This document shows, in pieces, positions 51,329-61,500 of a DNA stretch of 64,000 bases (its first letter is position 1; each line of letters starts with the position of its first letter). Position numbers and translations under genes: made by a program. Origin of the DNA: Paralvinella palmiformis (Eukaryota; Annelida; Polychaeta; Terebellida; Alvinellidae); the NCBI GenBank assembly GCA_025642065.1, contig JAODUP010000273.1, forward strand, positions 1 through 64,000, given 5' to 3'. Under the pieces are notes generated by a model. The model was not told where the DNA came from and ran no database searches. It was given only the letters and a program-made list of their open reading frames with translations.

Positions 51329-51409
51329 GTCATTTGTCTTTCTTCTCTGGAATCTACAGGACAAATGAATTCAGACTAAAAATGCACGTATTTATAGCAA
51401 ACATCAGCT

Positions 51410-51690
51410 GGTCCGGGGTGATCCGGGCCCATCTGTAGTAGCAACCGTAGTGCTGCCGGGGTGATCCGTAGTGGCACCGTAGTGCTGCCGGGGTGATCCG
51501 TAGTGGCACCGGGGCTATCCGGGTCACCCAGAACGGTCTTGGGTGATCCGTAGTGACACTGTAATGACACCGGGGTTGTCTTGGGTGGCTACCTGGGTGA
51601 TCCGGGGCGATCGGCATTACCACCGTAGTGATACCGTCCTCATCCGTGCTCATCCGTAGTACTGCCGGGATAGACCGGGGGGAAACAGTG
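51410..51690. repeat. GC-rich right-end repeats, with 2 x 32-bp perfect tandem
   Basis: Contains two perfect tandem copies of a 32-bp unit (51,447-51,478 and 51,479-51,510) beginning 'gtagtgctgccggggtgatc', followed by degenerate relatives. Long open frames on either strand here (for example minus 51,767-51,354) come from the repeat and are not genes. Confidence 0.85.
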
Positions 51691-51734
51691 GCGCTATATA
51701 GGATGACAGTCCTCGATCGCGATGTTTTGCCAAA

Positions 51735-51817
51735 ATTGATTATCTTATCTATCATACTTTCTACCATAATAACAGTTCGTCTACTAAATCACATGGCATT
51801 GACAATCATGTGTAGGT

Positions 51818-51830
<13 letters not shown>
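51735..51830. repeat. 90-bp direct repeat, copy 1
   Basis: Nearly identical to 52,795-52,890 (few differences over about 90 bp, including 'accataataacagttcgtct' and 'cacatggcattgacaatcat'). Both copies run into a (TA)n tract. Copy 1 sits at the right edge of the Harbinger-like element. Confidence 0.9.
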
Positions 51831-51859
<29 letters not shown>

Positions 51860-52244
51860 TGTATAGAGTGGAATTAACTCTCGTCTAAAGGCGTATTGAG
51901 CACTTCAAGGCGTTGAACTAGGGAACAATGAGTCTACTATAGCTACGACAGCATATGTGCGGAACACGGCTGTTCGTCCGGTTCTAACATATTGTTTGCA
52001 ATGTATAGGTAGGTATATGAGAGAAAACATTCGGTGACTCGGAAAAAACTCAACCGGTTTCCTTAATATTTCTCGTAGTACTCCTGTATTGCACGCTACG
52101 AAGATGCACAAAATTGAGAAAACATTGCAGAATGGCTATCTCTATTTAGTAAGATCAGCGTTTCGCCAAAAGTCAAGAGCCAGGTAGTTTTATTTGCACT
52201 TATCGAATATGCACAGTTGCCCTAAATTGTTTAGTCACAATAAT

Positions 52245-52286
<42 letters not shown>

Positions 52287-52794
52287 ATTAGTTAGTAGCA
52301 ACTTATATATCAAAAAAGATACCTCGTATACAATTACTACCAAACACAGACGTATATGATAGAATAGTTTTATATATGATAGTTATGTCATTGTAGTCAA
52401 ATCGTTATATTTTTATCAGTCTTGTATGAAATACATATAGTATTACAGTATTCTATATCGTTAATTGTACATGTTTATCAAACCGGAATCTATTTTGGTA
52501 ATTGGTTATATATGTATCCATGTTGTATTTCTCCATTTGGAGGCAGAACATTAAAATAAATATATTTGTTTGTGAATGATAAGAATATTAAGGAATACCT
52601 TAACTTCCTATTTGCCCTGTTATTATCCTTTTATTATTAAAAGTGTTTTTTTAATTGTTTCTATTTAATTTTTTAATGTATTTGGAATGAATCTGGACTG
52701 GATTTCATATTTTTATATTTCTCTCAGTTGTATCCAACGTATCTAACAATCACATATAGATACATTATAACATTAAATTGTATAAGAAATGTGT
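51831..52794. other. AT-rich DNA between direct repeats
   Basis: Two TA tracts (about 51,822-51,854 and 52,244-52,281). No gene. A minus ORF at 52,111-51,905 has no known features. Confidence 0.5.
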
Positions 52795-52881
52795 ATTGAT
52801 TATCTTATATATCATGCTTTCTACCATAATAACAGTTCGTCTACTAAATCACATGGCATTGACAATCATGTGTAGGTAAAA

Positions 52882-52942
<61 letters not shown>
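52795..52942. repeat. 90-bp direct repeat, copy 2, with (TA)n
   Basis: Second copy of the 51,735-51,830 sequence followed by a TA tract from about 52,884 to 52,942. Confidence 0.9.
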
Positions 52943-52945
<3 letters not shown>

Positions 52946-52974
52946 TTATTATATCCTAACAATGACTGACTTTA

Positions 52975-54260
52975 AATGATCCAAATCTAATATTAATGTG
53001 TTACATATAGTATCCATGCTGCTAAACAAAATAGCTTTAGAAACTCAATTTACTTTGACGAATGGTCTAGATACTTAGATATTATAGCCATTACTCCATA
53101 TGATCTCATAATAACTGATGATTTAAACTTCCATGCGGATATTAAGTCTAATCTTGAAGCTAGTAGGTTTTGCAGTATATTGGATTCACACGAGTTGACT
53201 CAGCATGTCAACAGAGCAACTCCCAAATGAGGCCATACCCTAGATTTGGTCATCTCTGGTGACAAAACGAATCCCATCACAGTAGGAGCTGTATTTGAAC
53301 TTTATCTCAGTAGCAACAAAAATCAATCCTTCGGCGATCATCTGACTGTACAGTTCAGTATTGATATAAATACCCCGATTGCTTAAAGAACGATTATATA
53401 CAAACATTTCGTGGAATACACAACAAAGACTTTATTGAGGATCTAGAGTCGTCTCAACACTTGAATAATTATGAGGGATCAGTTGATGAGCTGGTAGAAG
53501 ATTATATCAGAGGTGTGCAGAGTAGCATAAATCACCATGCTCCTGCACGTTCAAAAATCATCACGTTGATACAAGAAAATCTTTGGTACTCCGATAAATT
53601 TAGATTTTCTTAGAAACTTCGGAGGAAAGCAGAGAGAAAATGACCCGAACATTTTTTAATCGTGAACGTTGAAATATACAGCGATCTGTATATTAAATAG
53701 ACTACTCTTCGGGGAGAAGAAGTGTTTCTATTCCGCACAGATAGGGGAATGTTAAAAATATCAAAGGAGACTCTTTAAATTAACTAAGAATTTGATGGAA
53801 AGTAACTCAAATGTAAATATTCCATTGCTAAACGTCTAGCTGACAAGATTAGCAATTATTCCATGAGGAAAACAACAATCATCAGTTATAAGATCATTTA
53901 AGATTCCCAAATACTACCTACAACATTTCCATGGATGCAGATATTATGTTTAATGGAATTATGTTCCAACCGACTTTGAGGTTGTGGTCAATGGGATAAT
54001 AATTAAATCTCGGAACAAGTCACGTGACTTGGATCCGAATCCCACTTGGCTTTTGAATAAATATGTGGATCAACTTCTGCCGCTGATAACATCCATTATC
54101 AATGAGTCAATGGATAAGTCGGTGATGACGTTGTGTTTGAAAAGAGACACCACAACCCCGCTGCTTAAGAACTATAAGACTTATTGGTAAGTAAATAAAC
54201 GATGAGACACGCAATCATTTAGTCCAAGCCTTTATATTTCTCGACTGGGCTATGGAAATG
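52975..54260 (+). mobile_element. LINE family A copy, RT core deleted
   Basis: ORF2 fragment in several frames. The endonuclease has LIITDDLNFHADIKS (about 53,105-53,145), SHELTQHVNRATPK and HTLDLVISGDKTNPITVG (53,190-53,290), and SFGDHLTVQF (53,330). The linker has FIEDLESSQHLNNYEGSVDELVED-like text (53,425-53,500), INHHAPARSKI and WYSDKF (53,585). The RT-proximal region has SRNKSRDLDPNPTWLLNKYV (54,008-54,067), and then at about 54,180 the text jumps to FVQAFIFLDW, the thumb motif VQALISRLDY. About 0.5 kb with RT motifs A to C is missing compared with the copy at 58.6-61.1 kb. The element is inactive. Confidence 0.85.
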
Positions 54261-54655
54261 TATTGTTATACAATATCCCGGTCTCCATATATAATGTTGA
54301 TCATTCTATACCCAGGCTCTTCACTTGATACAATAACATCAAATATTATAATTAGCATCTCGAATGTTCACAAAGTGTGTTTATAAGAATTGTGTGTTTA
54401 AACCTTACTGATGACATTTTAATTAGTTCATGATAATGAAGTAAGTTCTTAGACGAAGGGTTTCGTGTGGTAAGGCTTTACTAGAATCTAGTTACTGACC
54501 CTATTATCGGGGTACCAAAGATTGTTGCTTATTTTTATTGTAAAACGTTATTAATATATTGCTATAAAATTAAAAAGATAATTGATTACTTACCGGGACA
54601 GATCTTAGTGCCCACATATACATATGTCAACATCATATTAGTGATCAGCAAAGAC
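54261..54655. other. AT-rich DNA, nothing recognised
   Basis: No gene or repeat match. Confidence 0.5.
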
Positions 54656-55005
54656 AATAATAATAATAATAATAATAATTACAAAAATTCAATAGCACCA
54701 CTATCCTCGAAAAGAATCGAGCTCAGTGGCGCATCTAATACAGGGGTTGGGCAAACTCATAGTGCGGGGACGATGCAAAGGTCATCAACAATAATCAGAT
54801 GGAAAGGAAACTTAGGATGGATAAGCGAGTCTAAACAGGTGAGTTTTCAAATGGTGACGGAAAAAACGATGCTATTTGATGGCTTAACTTGTTCAGAGAG
54901 TGAATTCCAAAGAGTATTGACGGCAACTGAAAAAGCACGAGTACCAGCATTGGTGTTAACCCTAGGAACAGACAACATGTTAAAACCAGATAAAGGACAA
55001 TAACT
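54656..55005 (-). mobile_element. LINE family C, 5'-truncated 3' end with (ATT)n tail
   Basis: On the minus strand an open frame reads LSVPRVNTNAGTRAFSVAV and NTLWNSLSEQVKPSNSI (about 54,981-54,870). It is the same C-terminus as LSVSRVKSHAGTRAFSVVV near 15,800. The 3' UTR then matches that copy, including 'gagctcgattcttttcgagg' (54,726-54,707). It ends in an (ATT)n run that is (TAA)n on + at 54,656-54,680. The 5' truncation point is near 55,005. This gives the family's true 3' terminus: the trinucleotide tail is typical of L2/CR1-type elements. Confidence 0.9.
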
Positions 55006-55037
55006 ATATATTTGGCTGCCTAGATAACTATATATAT

Positions 55038-55057
55038 ATGTCTGTATGTCTGTATGT

Positions 55058-55088
<31 letters not shown>
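55038..55088. repeat. (TGTA/TGTC)n-(CTGC)n tetranucleotide tract
   Basis: Tetranucleotide repeats that shift from GTAT-like to CCTG units. Confidence 0.95.
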
Positions 55089-55254
55089 ACGTTTGATGTT
55101 TTACGGCCACCTTTGGGCACAAAAAATGTAATGAGCCGTTCTTAAATAAGAAAAATATATTCCATATTCGGAATATATATCCTAAATCACTGCTATAATT
55201 ATACACATGATATATCATATTTGCGTGCGGAAAATATGCTATATTATACACACA

Positions 55255-55290
<36 letters not shown>

Positions 55291-55295
55291 TATAC

Positions 55296-55364
<69 letters not shown>

Positions 55365-55470
55365 GTGTGTGTGTGTGTATGTGTGTATGTGTGTATGTGT
55401 GTATGTGTGTATGTGTGTGTGTGTGTATGTGTGTGTGTGTGTGTGTGTTTAGGGTACACAGTAAGAGGCA
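55089..55470. repeat. Module A, copy 1
   Basis: Begins 'gacgtttgatgttttacggc' and includes 'aatgtaatgagccgttctta' and a (TACA)n-(TG)n compound tract at 55,253-55,450. Recurs at 56,848-57,160. The 'tttacggccacctttgggca' part resembles the tail region of the SINE at 19.5 kb, so module A may derive from a SINE. Long Cys/Val and Thr/His frames here are artefacts. Confidence 0.85.
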
Positions 55471-55599
55471 ACAGGCACAGAGCATCAACATATTTAAACA
55501 TCCTTCGAAACCTACCTCCATAAATCTAAATACAACTATACATACATTAATCTAAAAATAAAATGTTCCATACCTCCACATATTGATAAATGTGTGCGT

Positions 55600-56345
55600 A
55601 TACCTAAGCATGTGTCTGGTCTACTCATCAGCCTGTGGGAACCAGCTAATTCGCTTTTCGTACGCGACAAATATGTCACGCCCACAGGAAAGCGGCTACA
55701 TGCAGGTTACGTACAAAAAGCGGAAGCACGTAAAAAACATACCATTTGATGCCACAGCTCGCAACAAACAACACGTGCGTGTGGTTCAATGGTGACTTGC
55801 TACATACATATCATAAACTATTTTGACACCACAGTTTACATTCAACAGTAATTTTCTGTGGTCCAAAAGAAACCTGTATATAAAGCATTTCGACACCTCC
55901 GATGCTGACCTCAGCTTTATTCTGGGTTCGAATAGCTGAATAAATCCTACCTATATGAACCGTGTATCAATACACGTCCGACTGGTCTGGCGTCGAAGTT
56001 TTTCTCTAACCTAAGTGAAAATTCAAGCCCTATATATAGCCTCAGCGTGTTAACAAACATTACAGTTTGTCCATAACAAAGAGAAATACACTAACACAGT
56101 TTCAAGCCCTATATATAGCCTCAGCGTGTTAACAAACATTACAGTTTGTCCACAACAAAGAGAATGCACACTAACACAGTATGGACTCACTAAAGCGATT
56201 AAACTAAAATAAAAACAAAGTAGCAATACCGCACAATGGATTATTACTGGACTAGAACGAAATATCGTCTCAAACCTGAGTAAATACTACGATTTACTCG
56301 AACCTAACAGCTAACGCTCATACGTTTCCGTTCATCACTAAGGGA
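55600..56345. repeat. Dispersed repeat R1 (module B), copy 2
   Basis: Matches 26,140-26,740 in the same orientation. Inside it a 79-bp unit is repeated in tandem (56,022-56,100 and 56,101-56,179; 'ttcaagccctatatatagcc' starts each), a duplication absent from the 26-kb copy. Confidence 0.8.
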
Positions 56346-56740
56346 ACGTTCATTCACGCTTAATTTAGCGTCCCTAAGTATATGCAGTTAGGTGTGGTGG
56401 GATCTAAATTAAAGCGCCTATCCACTTGATCTATTTGACCCATGGTCGAGAACAGCGGATTTCAGGCAGATCTCCGATACTGCGAATGACACGTCGGGAT
56501 TATAATAGCTATACATTTAACAAATTTCCTATATCAGTGTAATCTAATTACTCATAATATGGGAAAAACCTCTGTCCGCAGCTTAATACCCATGGAGATG
56601 CCTGCCGGAGTAACAAACGACTCCAGGAGTATAAATCCATCAAGCAGCATTGTATGAATTAATAGGTCGTTTCGCCAGACCACATAAGAGGACAACAATA
56701 TAGATTCTACATTATACATAACAAAGCTAATAAACTCAAA
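56346..56740. other. No recognised gene
   Basis: A minus ORF of 72 codons at 56,770-56,552 overlaps the module B fragment and has no known features. Confidence 0.45.
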
Positions 56741-56822
56741 AAGAAACCTGTATATAAAACATTTCGACACCTCAGATGCTGACCTCAGCTTTATTCTGGG
56801 TACGAATAACTGAATAAATTTG
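56741..56822. repeat. Module B partial copy
   Basis: About 82 bp, including 'aagaaacctgtatataaa' and 'gctgacctcagctttattct', that match 55,868-55,955. It is followed by a short (TGTC)n and then module A copy 2. Confidence 0.9.
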
Positions 56823-56842
56823 TCTGTCTGTCTGTCATTTGG

Positions 56843-57060
56843 ACGTTTGATGTTTTACGGCCACTTTTGTGCACACAAAATGTAATGAGCCGTTCTTAAA
56901 TAAGTAAAATATATTCGGGATATATATAATAAATCACTGCTATAATAATACACATGATATATTATATTTGCTTGCGGAAAATATGCTATATTACACACAC
57001 ACATATATATATATATGTGTGTGTGTATGTGTGTGTGTGTGTGTATGTGTGTGTGTTTTG

Positions 57061-57152
<92 letters not shown>

Positions 57153-57160
57153 ATATGTGT
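56843..57160. repeat. Module A, copy 2, with (TG)n tract
   Basis: Matches 55,085-55,470 closely, including 'cttgcggaaaatatgctata' (56,969) beside 'cgtgcggaaaatatgctata' (55,223). The TG tract runs from about 57,012 to 57,150. Confidence 0.9.
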
Positions 57161-57265
57161 TACTTGAAATATTCAGGTATTACGTCTATTGCTAACTGAG
57201 ATTTAATACAGATTACTTGAAACTTTCAGGTAATATATATATTACCCGATCATACAGATTAACTG

Positions 57266-57268
<3 letters not shown>

Positions 57269-57331
<63 letters not shown>
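57269..57331. repeat. (TA)n microsatellite
   Basis: A pure TA tract. Confidence 0.95.
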
Positions 57332-57334
<3 letters not shown>

Positions 57335-58189
57335 GAAATGCCATGGGTTCTTAGTATTTACAAATTATTGCTAATAAACGAAAATATTTAAGTAATATCG
57401 TGGTAAATAAATCATCATATTTTTTATACAGGTATGTCTGGTCGACAACGTAAACCTAATTGCTAAAAGGTGTTGATTTTGCCATAAATATACACGTGTG
57501 TTTATAAACATACTATACATAAAAATTTGCAATTTGTTTCATATGAACAAGAGTTACTGATTTGGCTTTAATAATTAATTCTCTGTATTTCACATTTAGT
57601 TGCCCAATACTCTGAGAATGGTGTTCTAAATTAGTTTATGTTACCTGAATGTTATGACTTTATTTCACTATACGCAGATGTCTGCTGTCAATAGTGTACT
57701 CCTAAAATAAGTGGTATTTAACACCATCTTCGCTTTAATTGGCTTACACACAGTAAGTGAGGAGAAGTATATCGTTATAGCATATTCCTTCAGAACGAGC
57801 CCTACATGATTCAGATGTTTCTTTATTTCAAGAACTAATCTTTGATAGACAAAAAGGTATATAGCACGTTTCCTGCAGGTATAAACCCGATGTATCAGGT
57901 GAACTTCCATCATATCAAGTAGCTAATTATCCGAAGCCAGTCATTAGGTTAAACCAAGTACGTGGCTGTGTCTGTGGTTGACCTCACGGGTGTTGAATTA
58001 AGTTTATATTTGATGATATACATGCATATCTAATTCAATGTTCTGCGTGCGTGTACGTGCGTTTGTACGCTGGCTAACCATTTACTACCCATTTAAAATG
58101 TATGTATAGGTATGTTTTAGTTTGTACATTACATGCATAATATAGTCGATTTTCCACATCTTAAAACAATATCATAATTTATTCTCTTG
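57332..58189. other. AT-rich DNA, nothing recognised
   Basis: A minus ORF of 81 codons at 57,913-57,668 has no known features. Confidence 0.5.
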
Positions 58190-58390
58190 CTAGTTAAATA
58201 AACAATATTTTTATCAAATATAAATGTTGATCTCAGACATTTTATTTTCATCTGATTCTAACAACAGTCGTCCAATATGCTATTTTGATTATTAATATAA
58301 GATAATTGCATAGTTCGTACATTAGTTATTAGCCATTAGTAGCCATTACACTCTCAGGTTAGCGCTCTGTTTGTATGGCATCTTCGCGAA
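58190..58390. repeat. Dispersed repeat R3, copy 3
   Basis: Core 'gttattagccattagtagcc' at 58,325-58,344. The 'aaataaaca...ttttcatctgat' block upstream is shared with copy 1. It lies just before the 5' end of the longest LINE A copy. Confidence 0.6.
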
Positions 58391-58559
58391 AGATGTTCCT
58401 GTAAGATTACTGTTTTATGCAGTTTGAGTATTAAGTCTGGCTTTACAAATTCCCAGAATGATATATGAATGGTCATAGAACATGTGAATGTGACTTATCT
58501 TGCATTACACCAGTATTCCTGTGTACAATTTTGAGATATTGTTTGTGTACACTCAGGCA

Positions 58560-61130
58560 TGACTTCTGCTAATACCTATGCGGCTTCAAGGTGTAGAAAA
58601 CACTCGGCGTCCAATCCAGGTATGATAGGAAATCCATTCTTTTGCCATCTTTTCGCGCGTGTCGTCGAACAAGAAGTGGAACTTAGGCTAATAGAAAGTC
58701 AATGAAGCACATTAAATGCGTCGTGACACAAGACGAGGAATCCGGGCTGGCAGAAAGTTAATTAGACATATTAAATGTGTTAGATTAGCAACTGCCAGCT
58801 ACAAAGTAAGTGCCTATTACTATAAACCTGGTGTAAATATAATGAATCTTATTTCTTTAACTGGCAATGAGCCGGCGAAGTCTTTGTTTGATGTTAATTC
58901 ATTTGTTAATAAATCGTCTTCCGATCTTATGAGTTTAATCATTTTCCTCGTAAAAGTGACAGACGTGAAGGGAGTATTGGCATACTCTATAAATCGGGAC
59001 TGACGGCCTTAATGAGTAATTGGGAGACAACAGAGGTGTATACTCATTTTGAAAATATCGACTGTGCTATAAATATAGGTAAGGTTACATTTAAATTTTG
59101 TATTATATATCGTCACCCTTCTGAACAAAATGGCTTTAGAAACTCAATTTTCTTTGATGGATCGTCTAAATACTTAGATAACATAGCGATTGTCCCCATA
59201 CGATATCATAATAATTGATGATTTAAACTTCTATGTAGACATTAAGTCTAATGCTGAAGCTCACACGTTTTGCATTATATTTGATTCACATGGATTACCT
59301 CAGCATGTTTAACAGGGCAACTCACAAAGGGGGCCACTCACTAGATTTGGTCATCTCTAAAGAGTCGAGTCCCATTATAGTAGGAACTCTTTTTGTATTT
59401 GACCCTTGTCTCAGCAGTAACAAAGCTAAATCCTTCGGTGATCATCTGGCTGTAATATTCAATATTAATACGAATAAGCCCGATTGCATACAAAGAAAGA
59501 TCACATACAAAACTATTGTGGCATAAGTATTAAAGAATGTATTGAGGATCTACAGTCGTCTCAACATCTGACTGATTGTGAGGGATCAGTTGATAGGCTG
59601 GTAGAAGCTTACTACCAAGGTGTCCAGATTACCATTAATCACCATGCTCCGGCTTGTTCAAAAATCTTCACGTTGAGACCAGAAACTCCTTGGTACTCTG
59701 ATAAACTTAGATCTGCTAAGAACAGTGGGTGGAAAGCGGAACGAAGCTGGCGCCCAATTTCCTGAATGGTGTACTTTGAAATATACAGGGATCTCTGTAA
59801 AAAAAAAAATACACTACTCTTAGAGGAGTAGAAGTGTTTCTATTAAAAAAAAAAGAGAAATGTGGTAAAGATCAAAATTAAGTGTTCATATTAACTAAGA
59901 ATTTTATAAAAAGTAACTCAACATTAAATCTTCCAAATTTTATCTCCGCTAAACTCCTGGCGGACAAGTTCAGCAATTCTTTCATGAGGAAAATGAAAAT
60001 CAGCAGGAATAAGGTCATTCTGGGTACACCCAAATCCTACCTGCAATATTTCCATGGATGCAGATATTATGTTTAATGGAAATATACTCGAAATGTTTCG
60101 ACCGACTTCTGAAGTTGAAGTCAGGGAGATAATATTCAAGTCTCGGAACAAGTCATGTGATTTGGATCCAGTCCACACTTGGCTTTTCAACAAATGTGTG
60201 GATCAACTTCTACCACTGATAGCAGCCAGTTTCAATATGTCAATGGGTGAATCAATGGTGCCGTTGTGCTTGAAACGAGCAGCAATAATCTCGCTGCTTA
60301 AGAGATCTGGATTGGTACGTCCTATTTCTAACCTTCCAATAATCCAATTCTACTGAAGCGTTTAGAATTCTCCTGTGGAATCAAATAAAACTCTTTAACT
60401 TGGGTAAAGTCGTACCTCACCGACAGAGCTCCGTGTGTTTCGGATAAAACATCGCCAGATGTAGGTCTTCTGTTTAGTGTACCACAGGCATCCGCTTTAG
60501 GACCAAGGAATTACTGTATATAATAGACTAAACCAGTTGATGAAATTAATAAACGGTATAATATTAAATATCATGGTTATGTTGATGATACACAAGTGTA
60601 CATGACGTTAAAGACAAGTGATAAATGGGATGATAGTTCATCTTCAATTGAAGCTTATTTTGCACACATAAGTACTTGGATGAACAGCAACATGCTGAAA
60701 TTAAATAAGGACAAGACATAATTTATATTAGGTAATACTCTCGGAATGGAGAAGGGGGCGAATTATATATATATAAGTCCTGTCATTATCAAATACAAAA
60801 TATAGGACTTAATGTTAAGTACATAAATGATGAGACTTTAGTCCAAGCCCCGACTGGACTACGGCAACGCATTGTTATATAATATCCCCATCTCTCTGAC
60901 AAACCGCATATAGCGAGTGCAGAACTGTGATGCACGTCTGGCGACACGCACTCGAAAAAGTGAACATATAACACCAGTTTTGTTCCAGCTCCAATGTTCG
61001 GCGATAAATCCTTTCGAGCATCAACTCCCAGGGTGTGGAACAAGTTGACGAACCACATTACACTCGCAGAAAGTAAAGACGTATTTTGTAAGGTTCATAA
61101 AACCTATTTATTTAAATTGGTGTATTTATC
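58560..61130 (+). mobile_element. LINE family A, longest copy (N-terminus to thumb)
   Basis: L2/CR1-like ORF2. The N-terminal region has RRGIRAGRKLIRHI (about 58,722-58,770), a basic patch typical of these proteins. The endonuclease follows: GVLAYSINRD (58,970), FCIIYRHPSEQNGF (59,096-59,137), IIDDLNFYVDIKS-like text (59,210), NRATHKGGHSLDLVISKE (59,308-59,361) and SFGDHLAVIFNI (59,430). Next come VDRLVEAYYQG, INHHAPACSKI and PWYSDKLRS (59,590-59,720). The pre-RT region has KSRNKSCDLDPVHTWLFNKCV (60,140-60,200), and RT motif B-like VPQASALG (60,478-60,505; PQGS changed to PQAS). Motif C-like YVDDTQVYM (60,581-60,604; Y.DD kept) comes next. NSNMLKLNKDKT and the thumb with RLDYGNALLYNIP (60,850-60,890) close it. 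Motif A is deleted near 60,360-60,420. Frameshifts and stops throughout. Confidence 0.9.
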
Positions 61131-61189
61131 ATTTAAACCTGTTTATTATGTATGAACTCTTTGGATAAACAGCAAATCTAGGACTTATT

Positions 61190-61500
61190 CGCAAGGACAT
61201 AAATTATGAGACATCCGAGACTTAAGACCAAGCCCTAATCATTTCTTCACTTGACTATAGCAATATAGTGTTATGTAATATCGCGTTTCAGATAACTTTT
61301 CAAGATCCTGTTTCACACATTTAAAGAAATGAGTGAAACAGCGCCATTGTATCAAAGTGATCTGATCCAAAATAAATACGATTAAAACTGCTGACTGCTC
61401 CCAGGCTATGGAATAAAACGTCTAATGGTATTAATCTAGAAGTAGGTAAAGAAACATGTTGTAAGGTTCTTAAAACTCCCTTTTTTAAACTAGTTTATTT
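61190..61500 (+). mobile_element. LINE family A, extra 3' fragment
   Basis: After the first 3' end (about 61,130) a second, diverged version of the same thumb to C-terminus region follows. LDYSNIVLCNIAFQ-like text appears at about 61,250. LTAPRLWNK (about 61,389-61,415) and a final 'ttgtaaggttcttaaaactccc' (61,458-61,480) parallel 'tttgtaaggttcataaaaccta' near 61,086-61,108. Confidence 0.75.

Larger units (their letters stand above)
48245..51720. mobile_element. PIF/Harbinger-like DNA transposon, decayed
   Basis: A 3.5-kb block with visibly higher GC than its surroundings. It holds a Harbinger-type DDE transposase on + (48,809-49,767) and a converging two-exon accessory gene on - (51,328-50,468), the classical two-gene plan of PIF/Harbinger elements. 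Both ends carry GC-rich repeats (48,250-48,720 and 51,410-51,690) with shared words such as 'gccggggtg(g/a)tccg' and 'gtagtg(c/g)cacc(g)'. These repeats lie in the same orientation at both ends. I could not identify the short terminal inverted repeats or the 3-bp TWA target duplication, so the outer borders are approximate. Confidence 0.8.

Noticed and set aside
51354..51767. Minus ORF of 137 codons rich in Pro, His and Arg
   Set aside because: It lies on the GC-rich tandem end repeats of the Harbinger-like element and its protein is itself repetitive.
54847..55521. Minus ORF of 224 codons
   Set aside because: It fuses the LINE C C-terminus with Thr/His runs translated from a TG tract and Arg-Gln-Ala-Gly repeats from a tetranucleotide. 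It is not one gene.
56022..56179. Short direct repeats suggesting a CRISPR array
   Set aside because: Only two adjacent copies without spacers, in a eukaryotic repeat context; a simple tandem duplication.
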